Assembly (NCBI GenBank): GCA_963920665.1
Contig: OY987271.1
Coordinates: 994,501-1,058,500, forward strand
Reading direction: 5' to 3'
From: Straminergon stramineum
Lineage: Eukaryota > Streptophyta > Bryopsida > Hypnales > Calliergonaceae
DNA length: 64,000 bases
The notes under the pieces are model-generated. The model made no database searches. It was not told the DNA's origin and saw only the letters and a list, made by a program, of their open reading frames with translations. The translations under genes were made by a program, and so were the position numbers. Of this stretch, positions 48,700-61,334 are shown one piece after another (the stretch's first letter is position 1; every line of letters starts with the position of its first letter).

Positions 48700-51600
48700 C
48701 CTTTAGTTCATTTAGAAGATAATGTAGTTCTATAAATCTAATATATGTATATAAGGTGAAAGTGAAAAAAATGATGACCTGATTGAGGGTTCAGGTCCAT
48801 ATTGTTGTATGAATGAAAGCGGGATTATTTGCTTGAATTGCAGGTTTGTATAGAATTGTTTAATGGCTTGGTTTCTTGGTCTCTTTGTTTGGAGTATTAG
48901 TAGTGCTCTTTAATTGTGTGTCTCTATGTTGATGCAAGAAATTTTAGGTGAGAATCGATTAAGTGTAGCTTGAGTTCACACTTGGATTCTGCAACTTTGT
49001 CTTTTTTTTTGTATCTTCCTTCTCTGTGAGAAATATGCTGGACTCGATGTTAGAAGGTTTAGAGAGACTTGCATGCTATGAATTTTGTTGATTTTGAGTT
49101 GTTCAAATTGATTGTGATCCTTGAAATATTTGCTTTTGGAGGATCAAATGGAAGAATGGTTGCATAAGCAAATTTGTTTCTTAGACATGCATTACGGAAA
49201 TGGTTTTCTTTTGGGCTTAGTTGTACATTTCTTGAGTACCAAATATTAGTGATTTATTCAATACTCATGTGATACTTGTTGATACTTGCTGATATCTAAA
49301 CCAAAGCCTATGTGATACCTAAATAGAAGTTCAACTATTTGGTTTAAAATAAAGCAAGCATTAGGCTATTCTGTAAAACAACCCAAGAATTTCCTTTATA
49401 AAAAATAGTCTAAGTCTTTTCTTTGTAGCAAAGTAACAAGAGTTCATGCAAAATAAAACCCACATTACCAATTCTCATGTTTTTGTGGTTTGGTTTTTGC
49501 TAGGCAGAAGAAGAGTAATATTCACATGCTATGATTTCTTTCTTTAGTGTGGTGTTTAAGGTATGAATTTTGAACATAGCAACTTAGTGATTGTTGACTT
49601 GAGAAAATCCATCATGAAGTATTAGTTGGAAGAATATTTTGGAATTCATATACCAATTGTTGTTCTAGATTTTGAATTCTACTTTCCATCCTTGTGGTTA
49701 GTTTCATCAATGCTATCAAGAATTTTTTTAATAGATTTTGAAAAAAAATTACAAAATTCCTTTTAACTTTAGTAACAACCAAAATATTGTCTTCTTTTTT
49801 AGTAAATTTTGTTAGATTGGATTTGAAATGAGATTCATTTCACATGAAATTCATAAACAATCTGTACAAATTGTTACTACTTTCACCCAAGTAGTAACAA
49901 GAAAGAAATGTGAATTTCAATGTGTTTATCTTTGAGTTTGTGGATGTTGTAGCACTTAGGAGTTAATTATGTGGACCAATGAATAGAAAAATTGTAGGAC
50001 ACAATGTATGTTCATTATGTTTGATGTCTCTCACCTATCAATTCAATATCAATTTCAAAATTCATACTAATGAGAGTTTTCATTCTTAGCAGTGACCTAC
50101 AAGCATATGGTACACAAAGAGTGTGGAGGGGATATACATTTGGATAAGCATACTAGTGATCTTGACATTCTTCAGAATCTGTAAGTGGTTCTCTTCAATA
50201 TGCATTTGCAAAGAGTAGCATGGTATGAATGTGTTTGAAACTGTAATTAATTATAGTGAACTAAGTTGTTGTTTTTAGTGAACATTTTTATGTAGGAAAT
50301 TAGATGTAGTGATTTTGGTATTCACGAAATAGTTTCCAAGGTTGATTTTACTTTTGATTAGAATTAGTAGGGTGTTCTATGTTGGCAAGATTGTAAGATA
50401 TGTGACTAATTTTATGTAGTGTGCAATTAGCACATGAAATATTCTTCATTGATTCTAGTGATATAGAATTTGGAGCTTCTCTTAATTAAGTTTTTTCACA
50501 ATAGGCTTCAATGAAATTGCCACTTCAGTAAAGGCAAGAGTATTTCATATAAAATAATTATTGGCTAGTGTGTATTTATTTATTGTGTATTCCAATAACA
50601 ACATTTAGGTCAAACGAGGTTTAGCCAAAAAAATTTATATATAAGACATTGTAGGTGTGATCAAATAAGCTATAAAATGTTGAGGTCAAACTATTGAAGC
50701 CATGAATTGAAGTCTCAACTTGGGCATTCAAATATGAGTAAAGTCATGGAAAGAAGCCACATGAGTATTGCTTCAAATGATTAGTGTATTCCTTCACCAA
50801 TAATTGTATTATTCTAATAAAATGAAATGTGATCTTTTAGAGCTTGAAGAGCTATTTTAAGTGCAAATTTGTTTGTACCATTACTTCCTTCTTAAGAGCA
50901 TTGTTTGCCAAAAGTTACTATTCTAAACATTCTCCTTCAAATCATTTTTTAAAGTCTTCAGAATATTGGTCCCATTGAACAATGTAATTAGAAATGGCTC
51001 TAAATTTCATGTATGAAAACTAAAAGAATCTATCATGATTAGAATGTGGTAAATTTTTAGTTAGATTTAATTTATATAGTAATAACTATATTGAAGTAAG
51101 ATATCTTTTTGAGTGTACATTTTGATGTGGGAAATGTTATGTAGTAATTTTGGTATTGGAGATTAGTTTTTTAAGGTTCATTTATTTGTTAATAGGATGT
51201 GTAGGGTGTACAATATTGGGAGGATTGTAAGATATGTGGTTCATTTTATGTAGGGTGTAATGAGCACATGCAATGTTCTATATTGATTCTTGAGATATAG
51301 AATTTGGAACTTTTCTTAATTATGTTTTTTCAGACTAAACCCTCAATGAAATTGCCACTAAAATATATGTATTCATGATGATAAGAATGATTATTATGTA
51401 TTCCAATAACAACATTTTGGTTGATTAGTGTATTCCTTCACCAACTATTGTATTATTTTAATAAAAAAAATTTGACCTTCATTAATTTGGAGATTTATTT
51501 TTACTGCAAATTTATTTGTAAAATACCTTCCTTGATGAGAGCATACATTGCTAACACTTACTATTGTAAACATTCTCCTTGAAATATTATTTTAAGGTCT

Positions 51601-51826
51601 TCACAATCTTGGTCTCATTGCCATTGGGATTGAAAAACTCTTAGGACTTTTGTAGTAATTACTCAAATTATATGAAACAAAGTCATTGTGAACTTGATAA
51701 TTAGAAATGACTTTGAATATCATATATAAAAAAATGATGAATAGTATCATGATCTTAATGTGGTAAATTTTTTGTCAGCATTATTGTTTTAGACCTTAGC
51801 ATGCATTTACTAATTGAAACTATCAT
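48700..51826. other. AT-rich stretch; diverged direct repeats, one possible exon
   Basis: Diverged direct repeats at about 50380-50560 and 51210-51340 ('gattgtaagatatgtg...ttttatgtag...gatatagaatttgga'). Otherwise no gene was recognised except a possible exon at 50093-50179. Confidence 0.5.
50093..50180 (+). other. Possible upstream exon of the HECT-like gene
   Basis: After a TTAGCAG acceptor-like site an open segment (VTYKHMVHKECGGDIHLDKH and on) ends at a strong CT-GTAAGT donor. It does not join in frame in a simple way to the next candidate exon at 51837, so the link is tentative. Confidence 0.25.
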
Positions 51827-51877
51827 GTGTTTGCAGACACACCTACCTTTTTCATTGAAGAAAACTTGATTTACAAC

Positions 51878-54800
51878 ATGGATAAGACCACACCACCTAC
51901 AAGTCGTGAAACACCAACACCAACAACAATACCAAGCTCGAATATACATACACCACCACCACCACCTACAAGTGCACGTATGACAGTTTTTCCAAGGGCA
52001 ATTGGAAATAGAGCCTAGGTTTTTATGTATCCACCCAAATTTGGAGTGCATAGGAGGGGTATTGGAGCTTCATCATCAGGTGGGAGCTCTTCTTCACATC
52101 ATAGAGCCTCACCCATGGTTCCCTGTGAGTTGAATCCTTCACTGGCCTCTTCATCAACAAATTCTCCATCACTAGCTTCTTCGTCAATTGCCTCCATATT
52201 GCCAACAACACCTATAAGGTCTATCACACGCTCTTTTCTAGTCATTCCCAATGGCATACAATGGACAGGTAATGGAGTGCCATCTATTACACATTGGCCA
52301 TCTGAGCCACGCACTATAGTATTAAGTCTACCTGATTCAAAGAGGTAGGCAAGTGTGAATTATCCTCAAGATTTTCCTAAAGATAGTGTGGAATATTGTG
52401 TAGCAGAGGCTTTTGTAGGACTACCTGAATACCAAGATACACTTGGCAATATTGTCACAAGATCGTTTTTTAAATGCACCAAGAAACAAAAAGGAGTAGG
52501 ATTGGACAGAGCCTACAAATTAGAGCCATATGTTCAAGAAGCAGGTGCAGTTTATGGTAAACTAAATGCCAATACCATGGTGGTGTATGTACCTACATCA
52601 TGGAGACTCACATTAGAGCTACCCGTATTTGAGATGCCTCTAGTGCAGATGCCCTCATTTGAAACGCCTCCATCACGATTGCCTGTGTTTGAGACTTGTA
52701 CATCTCAATTGCCTCCATTCGAGCTGCCTCCATCTCAGTTGCGTACATTAGAGACACCTTCATTGCAGTTTCCCGTGTTTGAGATGCTTACATCTCAATT
52801 GCCCCCATCAGAATTGCCTTCTTCATCGTCAATAGTAATAGACTTGACAATACCCACTTTCCAAGGCTATGATCTCTCAGATGAGAATCACCTTGATTTT
52901 CTTTTTGATGAATGGGTACGCCTTCAAGAGGCTTATTTTGTAGCTTTAGAAAGGAAAAACAAGAAGATGGGTGATTCAATAGTTCAAGATTGTGAAGACA
53001 TGGAAAGGAGCAATTCATTTTGGAAGTCTTTCAAAGAATTAGAAAATGAGGTACTTCACGATGCAACTTCTTCAATCAAGAACATCACTTTGGGATTGGT
53101 TCATAGGAGGAACCTAAAAAGAAGCATCAATTGTAGTGGTTCAGACATCAACAAGGTTACTTCCCATGTTATTATGTAGATGTTCACTCCAACTGATATG
53201 AAGTTGGAGTTTGAAAAAAATGCACGGCTTTTCTAGAGGGAATGGGATGACTTTGATTGTCTTCTCAAGGAAGCTCCAAAGGATGCCACATATCTTGATG
53301 CAACCCATATCCTCCTTCATTCTCATGGCGAAGAGGGGATTGAAAGAATCCATGAATTAGAGGAATTATTCAAACTTTGTCCCAATAAGAAAATCTCTTT
53401 CAAATTGTTTGAATTGATGTGCAAATCAAATACTACACCGAAAGATATGGAAGAAGAAGAATTATTGCATAGAAGAAAAGAAGTGGAGATAGCTTTACTA
53501 GAATTTCAGAGATATTTTCTTGAGCAAAAGGTCTTCTACTCTTATATGTGTTTTTCTGATACTTCAAGGTTGGTTCCGACTGTTTACATCAAAGTTATCC
53601 AAGGGAGAGAGTATCAAGCGTTTTGTGATCAATGGAGGGAAGTGTCACTCACCAAAAACGCATGTTATAAAGTGAAAGTGGAGTATGTTCATGGTTCTGG
53701 TATTCAAGAGAAGAACACGCTTGATGAAGATGGCCTTCGTAACTCATGGCTAACAAATTGCTAGAAGCAATTCATATCTATGCCATTTGTAAGCTTGAGC
53801 AATATCCTACAATTCAAATTTTTCTAATTAGATGTAAACCATTTTAGATTTTGTTCTTTTGCATATTCAAAAATTAGTGATTCATTCATATCCTAATTAA
53901 TTGGTTTTCTTTCATCAAGTCTATAATTCTATTCTTGAATACACAAACAACAGAGAAGGGGCCATTCTACATCCAATGAAAGATGAAGACATTGTTCGAC
54001 TAGACATTCAACTTGATACGGTATGTATCTACCACATAAAAACATAGCATCGTAGACCCTTCACCTATAGTTTGCAGTCATTTGTTCTACAAAATAAATT
54101 TCAATTTTTTATTGAAGTTTTTGAATTGAATTTATGGTGTTTAAATTGTACTTGCTTCCGACCAATATTTGTGATTCTTCATGGGCATATGATTGGTTAC
54201 TTGATATGGGAGATTGCTTCTAAAAATTTAGAAGTAAACAGGCCATTCACATATTCAACGTTATTGATGATATGTGACCAAGTTCCTCAGTCACAGGATT
54301 TGACTTGGGGTGTTGATCTCCAACTCGAGTCAAATTTGGAGAAGGACTTTCGACTTTGTTTTCCATCCAAATGGAGCATCTTGCATCAACTCCGACAATC
54401 ATTTTCACATGCTACAATGTTGGTTTCTCAACTAGCCGAAGATGAAATCAATGAAGATTTGGGGTGGTCTTTCATAAACTTCGAATTGCAAGAAAGCAAT
54501 TGGAGTGAACAAGTGGAGAAAAAATTGGAGAGTATCATTTGGTCTCATTTATTCAAAGGCAGGCAGTTGGTTGGCAAGGCCTTGAAAGAGGGGTTTTTTC
54601 TAACAATAGAGATAGCACCCATTTCTGCAAGTAAAAAAGAAAAGTATAGGAGTGAAGTAATGCAACTTACTCCAAATTGCCTCAAAATTGCCTTTTCTGG
54701 ATCTTGTTGCATCGAGCCAGAACAGTTCATGAAAGTAGTGAAGTTTGAGAACACAATCAATGAGAATCACCAAAATTGGTTCACTAGAGCTGTCCATGAG

Positions 54801-55022
54801 ATGACCCACTCAGAGAGAATGAGGCTTGTTGTTTTTATCACAGGGTTGGAGTTCTTTGGAGGACCCGAAATTAAAGTTGCCCCACTAAACAGGGATGATG
54901 ATCCATGCATTTAGTCTAGTACATGCTTTGGTCAACTATATCTACCTCCATATAGTTCATATGAGACTATGGTGAGGATGATTAAGTATTCTACCATGGA
55001 TACTAGTTATAGAAGACCCTAG
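51878..55022 (+). pseudogene. HECT-type E3 ubiquitin ligase-like gene, six in-frame TAG
   Basis: One frame runs from ATG 51878 to the donor after 53788 (GTAAGC), with further exons at about 53955-54020 and 54078-55022. Order: Thr/Pro/Ser-rich N terminus; unrecognised middle domain; a run of short (L/F)P-x-FE-(M/T/L)-P-like repeats (about 52618-52825); a helical Glu/Lys region; then a HECT domain. HECT signs are YKVKVEYVHGSGI...LDEDGLRNSWL at the N-lobe start, GHMIGYLIWEIA, HEMTHSERMRLVVFITG, and the C-terminal SSTCFGQLYLPPYSSYE with the catalytic Cys of the TCF motif. HECT ligases carry ubiquitin on that Cys. Stops at 52016, 52346, 53177, 53234, 53762 and 54912 are all TAG, with no TGA or TAA, as expected from CAG (Gln) changing to TAG; for example PCI-stop-SSTCF. 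The join of exons 1 and 2 is out of phase by my reading, so an indel or other splice site is likely. It is clearly a decayed gene of the 23-kb unit. Confidence 0.65.
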
Positions 55023-55859
55023 TTCCAACTTCATTTCAGTAGATGATATCAAGACTTGAAGTTATTTTTGCAATTGAAGGAAGATTCCTATTGTTAATGT
55101 TTTATTACAATTAGAAGGCATTTTTTATGCACTTGATTTTCTGTCATTTGAATTTTGTTTTCAAAATTGAAGACTTTAATGTTGTTGTACATTGTTATAA
55201 CCAGTATATAGCCTTTGTCCAAGATTTTAGGATGTTTGAATTAGAATGCTATTGGAATTCGGTTCTACTACTAGGAGGTGGGTTCATATGATGTATGGCA
55301 GTAGATATTCTACTAAATTGACCTAAACAAAATTGAGGTCATTGTAATGCCACTCTCCATGAAAATGAATTCTTCTTTCATGTATACATGGAGCGTTTAA
55401 GAAGATTTATTTTAGTGTAATTGTTGTTTGTGGCTAACTAAACCCTTCAAGTAGTAATATGCATCTACCTTGGAATTGCATCATAGTGTACTCGAGGCCA
55501 ACATAGGACCTTTGTATGCAAGTGATTCCATCTTTAATCAAAGTGGACATAAAAGAATTGTAGTCATTGCTAGAACTAGCTTTGATAAGAAATGGGCTCT
55601 CACAGAAAGGAAGAGTGCCCTAACCTTCATGGTCATTAGAAGGGTGAGTGAAGTGTCCATTGTAGCATGGTCAATAGCCTTACACTGTGGCATTGTCAAT
55701 TGCTATCTATCATGAAGGTGTGAGATTCAACTCAGGCAAGATGCTATTCATTCTAGTCATTTGTTAAATTAATTATATTCTGAATTCTAACACTATTGAT
55801 AATCACAGTGATTCCAAGAGCAACAATTGAAAGAATGTAGTTTTGAATTTTCCAAGTTG
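55023..55859. other. Flank of HECT-like gene, no gene seen
   Basis: An 81-codon frame at 55470-55715 has no domain. Nothing assigned. Confidence 0.5.
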
Positions 55860-56255
55860 CCTCAAACACATCTCTGGCCGAACCTCCTTCTACTAAAGTG
55901 CTTCACAGTCACTCATAACTTGTTGGATTGATTTGGAATTTTAACCACATAAACTAGACTAGTAGTATGCGCAACTTTCCCAAAAAATTTTATTGCAAAC
56001 GAACACTGTATGAGGAAGAAACAGGCTACTGAAGTTCACTTTGTTGTAATCTAGAAAAGTCTGGATTTTGAGCTTCGAAATAGGCTGCCAAAGTTCACTT
56101 TGCTGTAATCTAGAAAATTTTGGATTTTGAGCTTTGAATTGCTCCCAGAAGTTGTGAACAAATTGGATGGACATGAGATTTTTTCTACAATAACCACACT
56201 TCAACAGTTACATAACCCAACACTTCAAACTTCATGCTTCATCTTCTAATGCTAT
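55860..56255 (+). repeat. Family A fragment in right arm
   Basis: Inverted partner of 35110-35560, with the same truncation point and shared flank 'aacttcatgcttcatcttct'. It contains a local tandem duplication of 'ctagaaaagtctggattttg'-type sequence (56050-56125). Confidence 0.65.
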
Positions 56256-56451
56256 AAGTGCCAATGCTTCAACAATGTTGTTCTGAGTAATCGAAGTGAA
56301 AATGACAAGAAAACATTCCCTCACAATGTCAAATTGAGTACTATAGCAAGAGTATGTGCAAATCAAAAGTCACGCAATAATCAACTCAACTCAAACACGC
56401 CTAGACTCGCTATAAAATGCACACAAGTAATACATGCCAATGCTAAAAAAT

Positions 56452-56902
56452 CACAACTTTTACTCAAATTCATATACAACATTCACAATAGTTGTACAGT
56501 CCATAGACTGCTACTTCCTTCCCCTCCTCCGATGCCAAAGTTTTGTGCCGTAGTTCGAGCAAAGCTGGGAATGATGATCATCTAGGCACGTGCTGGTGTT
56601 GTCAAAAACTCGTATCCAGCTAAGCAAACTCCGCTCAAAACCCTGAGCATGTGAAGCCGTAGACTGCCGCAAAGGCAAACTTCTTCCGGTTTCTTTTGGA
56701 TGAATCTGAATGGATGTACCTGAGTAACGAGCTGATAGAGAGTTCGTCAAAAAGAAAGTGGGTACCAGGGCAACATGGGGGTAGTATGGGTAGCCTGGGC
56801 TGGACCACAAGTGACCCGCCCTTAGGCATAGGTGACCCGTCCTTGAGTGCAAGTGACCCAGGCTTTTAGATGAATTACAAAACATGGCTCTTTTGGTACA
56901 CC
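56452..56902 (-). repeat. Right inverted arm of the ~23-kb unit
   Basis: Reverse complement of 33469-33930 (about 85% by eye). It is followed by GC-rich 'gccccc(g)ccc' type subrepeats (56903-57066) that resemble those outside the left arm. Beyond these the similarity becomes too weak to place the true ends. Confidence 0.8.
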
Positions 56903-57066
56903 CTACCCAGCTGGCAGGAGCCCTTGTCCACTTGCTAGGAGGCCCCTGGCTGTTAAGGGGAGCCCCCGCCCGGCCAGCTGCTAGGAGGCCCCCGCCCAGC
57001 AGGGAGACCCTAGGCCAGGCAGGAGCTAGGGGAGCCCGAGGGCCTGGCAAGGGCCAAGGGAGGAAT

Positions 57067-58020
57067 TAATTCCCTCCCCTCTCAAGAAAATTTGAGGTTT
57101 TTTTCATTTCTTTTTTCATTGTTTTTAGGAACTAAGGTAGAAAGGAAGATTAAATCTAGGGAAATAGAAGAGAGAAGAGAAAGGAGGTGTAAAGACAAAG
57201 ACAAAGACAAAAAACAAAACAAAATAAGTTAGAGTAGAATTAGAATAGTTAGTCATAGGAATAGGTTGAGAGGAAAAATCACCATAGTTTGGAAAGAAGT
57301 AGCAAGTAGCAACCAACACTAATCTCACCACTCTTTCTCTTTTAGAAGTTGTAGCAAGTGCACAAAAAGATTAGAGGTCATAAACTCAAAGTTGAATGAT
57401 AAAATGAAGGAGTACAAAAGTTTGAGTTTAGATAGAAATTAAATAGAAATTAGATAGAAATCAAGAAAATCTTAGAGAAGCGATTAAAACCATAGAAAAT
57501 AAAATAGATTAGAAAGTTGCCTTGAATTAGTGGAAATCTTATCAAAAACCATATCCTTCCAAGTCAACTTGTAGAATAGAATAAGTAAGTTTAAATAGTG
57601 AGAAGGGATAGAAAAAATCTCCGGTAGCCATATTCCGCCAACTTGTAATTAAAATCCACTCTTCAAGTTGTAAGCAAAAAATGACAAATGAAGGAGAACT
57701 CGATGATCTATACAACAACGTACCAAATAACTTCTAGAATGAGGTAAGTTATTAAATAATCTAAATTTTATTAATTTTCAAAGTAGGTCAATTAATACAA
57801 TTTTAGTAGAAAATCCCTATGTTATTTAGGACTAATCTTTGTGAATTTGTTTGTTTCCAATAAGTTCTTAGGACTTAGGATTTAGGAAAGAGTCCATTGC
57901 TTGGAAGGCTCAGTGGACAACGCTTAGACACTCGTTAGTAAATAAAATTAAGACAAAACAAAAAGAACATGTTGTGGAAGTTGTTTACCATGGGTGGGTA
58001 AATAAACACTCACACTACCC
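57067..58020. other. A/G-rich stretch, no gene seen
   Basis: Low-complexity 'gaaagagaag' and 'agacaaagacaaagacaaa' segments. No coding region. Confidence 0.5.
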
Positions 58021-58033
58021 AGATCCAAATTGT

Positions 58034-58063
58034 CCCTTGAGGGAACAAATGATCGTTTAGGGG
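58034..58063. repeat. Minimal TTAA-element end pair
   Basis: CCCTTGAGGG...GTTTAGGGG followed by TTAA (58064-58067): both end types occur within 30 bp, as if an element were almost wholly deleted. Confidence 0.35.
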
Positions 58064-58164
58064 TTAAAATCTCCAATTCCTCAATTAGCTATGGCAATTT
58101 TGCAAGTGTATAAAACATTTTGAAAGGCACTACATAGTTGAGTGCAATTATCTTATAAATTGTC

Positions 58165-59068
58165 TATTTTACATTCAATTATTTTTGCATAATATAGAAT
58201 ATAATTCACATCTTTTGTCTTATGGGCAATTTCATTAAAATGGCATATGCCATGTGCCATTTTTGACATACTCTGCACCATTTTAATGGAATGTTGCGCC
58301 ATTTCATCATCATACCGCCATTTTAATGAAATTGACCATTCTTGCATAATTAATATTCAATTCTTACACAATTGCAATCAAGCATACCAAACTGTAGTTT
58401 CAAAATATCAAAACTCTATTTTTGGTGATTTATTTCATTTAATATTCATCATAATTGATTGAAAAACATTTTTTAAGTGATGAATTTTAAAATTTGATTG
58501 CATAGATATGTAGGGAACATCTATTTGCACATCTTTTCTTCAACAAGCATCTCCAAAAAAGTTTCAGAAGTCCCTCAATAGAGATTTCAATGTTGGTTTG
58601 ACAGTGCCTAAATTTTATAAAATAAATCTCTTTATGTAATTAGATTTTTCTATTTGACCCTCAGATGGTGCCTAATTTTGTACATTTGAGCATGATGGTA
58701 CAATTACTTTGCCAAAATCTAGTTAAAATATAGAGATATCTATTTTCCAAATTTGAACATTATCAACTAAACATTGAAATCTCTATAGAGGGACTTCTAA
58801 AACTTTTTTGGAGATGATTTCTTGATGAAAAGATGTGCATATGGATGTTTCTTACATATATATGGAATCAAATTTTAAAGATTTATCACCAATGTTTTTC
58901 AATCAATTATCATGAATCTTAAATGAAATAATTCACCAAAAATGGAGTTTGATTTTTTTGAAACTAAAATTTGGTATGCTTGATTGGAATTCTATAAGAA
59001 TTGAATGTTAAATATGCAAGACAAAAAATGCCAATTGCATTCTATATTATGCAAAAGAAATTGAATGA
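58165..59068. mobile_element. Foldback element with ~330-460-bp inverted arms
   Basis: 58165-58625 is largely the reverse complement of 58735-59068: 'ttttgcataatatagaat' near 58185 pairs with 'attctatattatgcaaaa' near 59039, 'ataattgattgaaaaacatt' near 58451 with 'aatgtttttcaatcaattat' near 58890, and 'tctccaaaaaagtttcagaa' near 58550 with 'ttctaaaacttttttggaga' near 58795. The spacer is about 110 bp. A transcript through it would form a very long hairpin. Confidence 0.8.
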
Positions 59069-59084
59069 CATAATAGCATTTTAA

Positions 59085-59672
59085 TCCCTTTAATGTCCAA
59101 AGTCATTCCCAAATTGACAATTTTAGAAAAACCATTATAAAGTGCTATTTGCAAGCACATTTTGGAATTGATAGACAAAAGAAAGTTGTAGACTAGGAGT
59201 TGTAGATTCCATCCGTATGGTTAGATTCACCAATGTTATCACCAATAATTTTTATAAATTTTGAAAGAGAAATTCCAAAATTCTTTCTAAATTCAATTAC
59301 AAGCAAAATATTATCGTTTTTTTTAGTAAATTGTTTTGGAATGGATTTAAAATGAAGTTCTCTTCACATAGTGATTTTTCAAAATTTTTGTGTTCTTAAA
59401 ATCTATGACCTCATTTCGGCAATCTAGTTTTGAACTCAAGTCACAATACAATTTTGGCTTTGTCAACCACAAAACCATTTGACATACTTTCACGTTGGTA
59501 CTTTTAAAAAAATATGTGTTGTAGTAATACCAAATCCATCCCTTAAATAGGAAAACAATTTGACAAAGTATCTCCACAAATTAGGATAACTTTCATCCCA
59601 ACAATAAGGAGGATGAAACTTCGGTTTTGATTTGTTCATCACCCAAAAAATAGACATTGGAGCACTTAAGGG
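59085..59672. mobile_element. TTAA-flanked element, 588 bp
   Basis: TTAA (59081-59084), TCCCTTTAATGTCC at the left; GACATTGGAGCACTTAAGGG at the right, then TTAA (59673-59676). Inverted ends of about 14 bp with mismatches. Noncoding. Confidence 0.6.
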
Positions 59673-59676
59673 TTAA

Positions 59677-61334
59677 TTATAAGATTATTGGACCTGACTA
59701 TAGAATATGGCAAAGGCAATCATGGATTATAACACATTTGGAGAGCATGTAGTACTTCATGTCCAAAAACATCCACACTTTAGTACTTTCTAGCATCCTA
59801 ATTACCCCTTCAAACAAAATAAAAAATTGAATTAGTTTCCCACCCCTTTAGTTTGGGTTGTTTGGCTACTGGACAAAGATTTGGGTCATCCTTGACTACA
59901 AATTCTTCAATCTTTAAGCATCAACAATAGTTCTATGTTGATTGTTTGCAAGTTTCTTGTAACTTCAATCTTTGCATGAACTCGGCTTGCACATAACTAC
60001 TACAACCACTTGGCCTTACTTCACCATCTCCAGGTGTGAGTCTCAATTTAGCATCATGCCGCCCCATACTTGTAATCAAGCTATCACTATTCATAGCACC
60101 CAACATTGGCCTTTCAAGAGTTAGATTTCCTATACGGATTGAAGTTAACTCGTGAATAACCTTGCAGCCGAACCCTGCTTTTGAGTGGGGACAAGACTCG
60201 GAGCACTATGCTATTGATACACAACAATACCTGTGGAAAACACAATTGCTAGCGTTCAAATTTAGCAGCGAGGGAAACTAGATTGTCTCAAAGGTGCTGG
60301 TGCAACATGCTTACGAGCCTAGACAACTATATTTGGACCCTGAGAGCATCTCCACTCTTGTGCTCAAAAGGGGCTCGGGCAACTTTTGGTCCCCACTACA
60401 ATTCTGCGACCACCCGATTTGGCCATGTCACCCTGGCCACAGGAAAATAAGGACTTTGGCCGCCATTCTCCAGAGCCAGTTCACTTCTCACACTATGTGA
60501 TTGTCATCAAAGAATTCTTGTCGTGATCTATTTTCCATCCTTGATTTGGTTTAAGAAGTCAATTAGGAGTAATGGTTGGGTGTGGGTGTGGTTTGGGGAG
60601 CAGTGGGTGTTGTGTGAGGTCTCACAATGAGGGTGATTTTAGTGTTCAAGAAGGTGATGGAGAGTAGAGGGAGAGAGAGGAGAGGAACAATGTCATTGAA
60701 GACAATCAAGATTTCCAACCCATTAGATGAAATTTGAAGGCATGAAGAGGCCATGAATTATTTTGAGTTCTTAAGGTGTGGGAACTTGCCACATCAACAA
60801 TATGACATGGCATAGTCACTACCATATTAGAAAATAATATTATTTTAAATTATTTTTTAATTCAGTTTTAAGTTTGTTAGTATTTTTTAGAAATTTTGAG
60901 AAAAAAATTCTGAAAATTTTTTTTTCAAAAAATTTGGAAATTCAGCCCATTATGGGTTGGTTCCCAATTTCTGGCAGCACAAGGAACTATGTAGGGAAGA
61001 ACCCTGAAACGGGCTCTTGAAGCCCTCAATGGTCCTCTAATGAGTAGAGCTTGGAAGGGCAGTGGAGTATGGTGGAGTAGGAGGGTTTCCAACTCGGCGG
61101 AGTATGGTGGACCTTGGCAGTGGGGAAGAACTAGGGTTTAGAGCTTTGGATTCTACTGGAGGCTCGCAAATGAGGAGTGCATGGGGTTGAGGGTGTGGGC
61201 ATGGCATCCTTAACCAATGCCAAGGAGGAGCTTCTTAGTCTTAGGCACAGTTGCGGAGTGTAGCACGTCCACTTATAAAAGGCAAGAATTGATGGAGACA
61301 ATTGACACAAAGTGTTCTTGCAATTTTACAAGAT
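59677..61334. other. Flank of Myb/NAM-like gene, no other gene seen
   Basis: Contains 'gagcatctccactcttgtgctc' near 60343, a phrase common at the ends of plant DNA transposons, but no convincing partner end was found. It may be the upstream part of the element that carries the 61335-62215 gene. Confidence 0.35.

Noticed and set aside
51878..55022. Alternative genetic code with UAG read as an amino acid
   Set aside because: An intact host gene in the window ends at TAG at the family's normal length, and other decayed genes have TGA and TAA instead. Methylation-linked decay explains the data better.
35110..56255. Treating the inner family A repeats alone as the transposon ends
   Set aside because: Family A is dispersed elsewhere in the window, so these alone prove little. 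The argument rests on the unique 33469-33930 / 56452-56902 arms and the shared flank of the inner copies.
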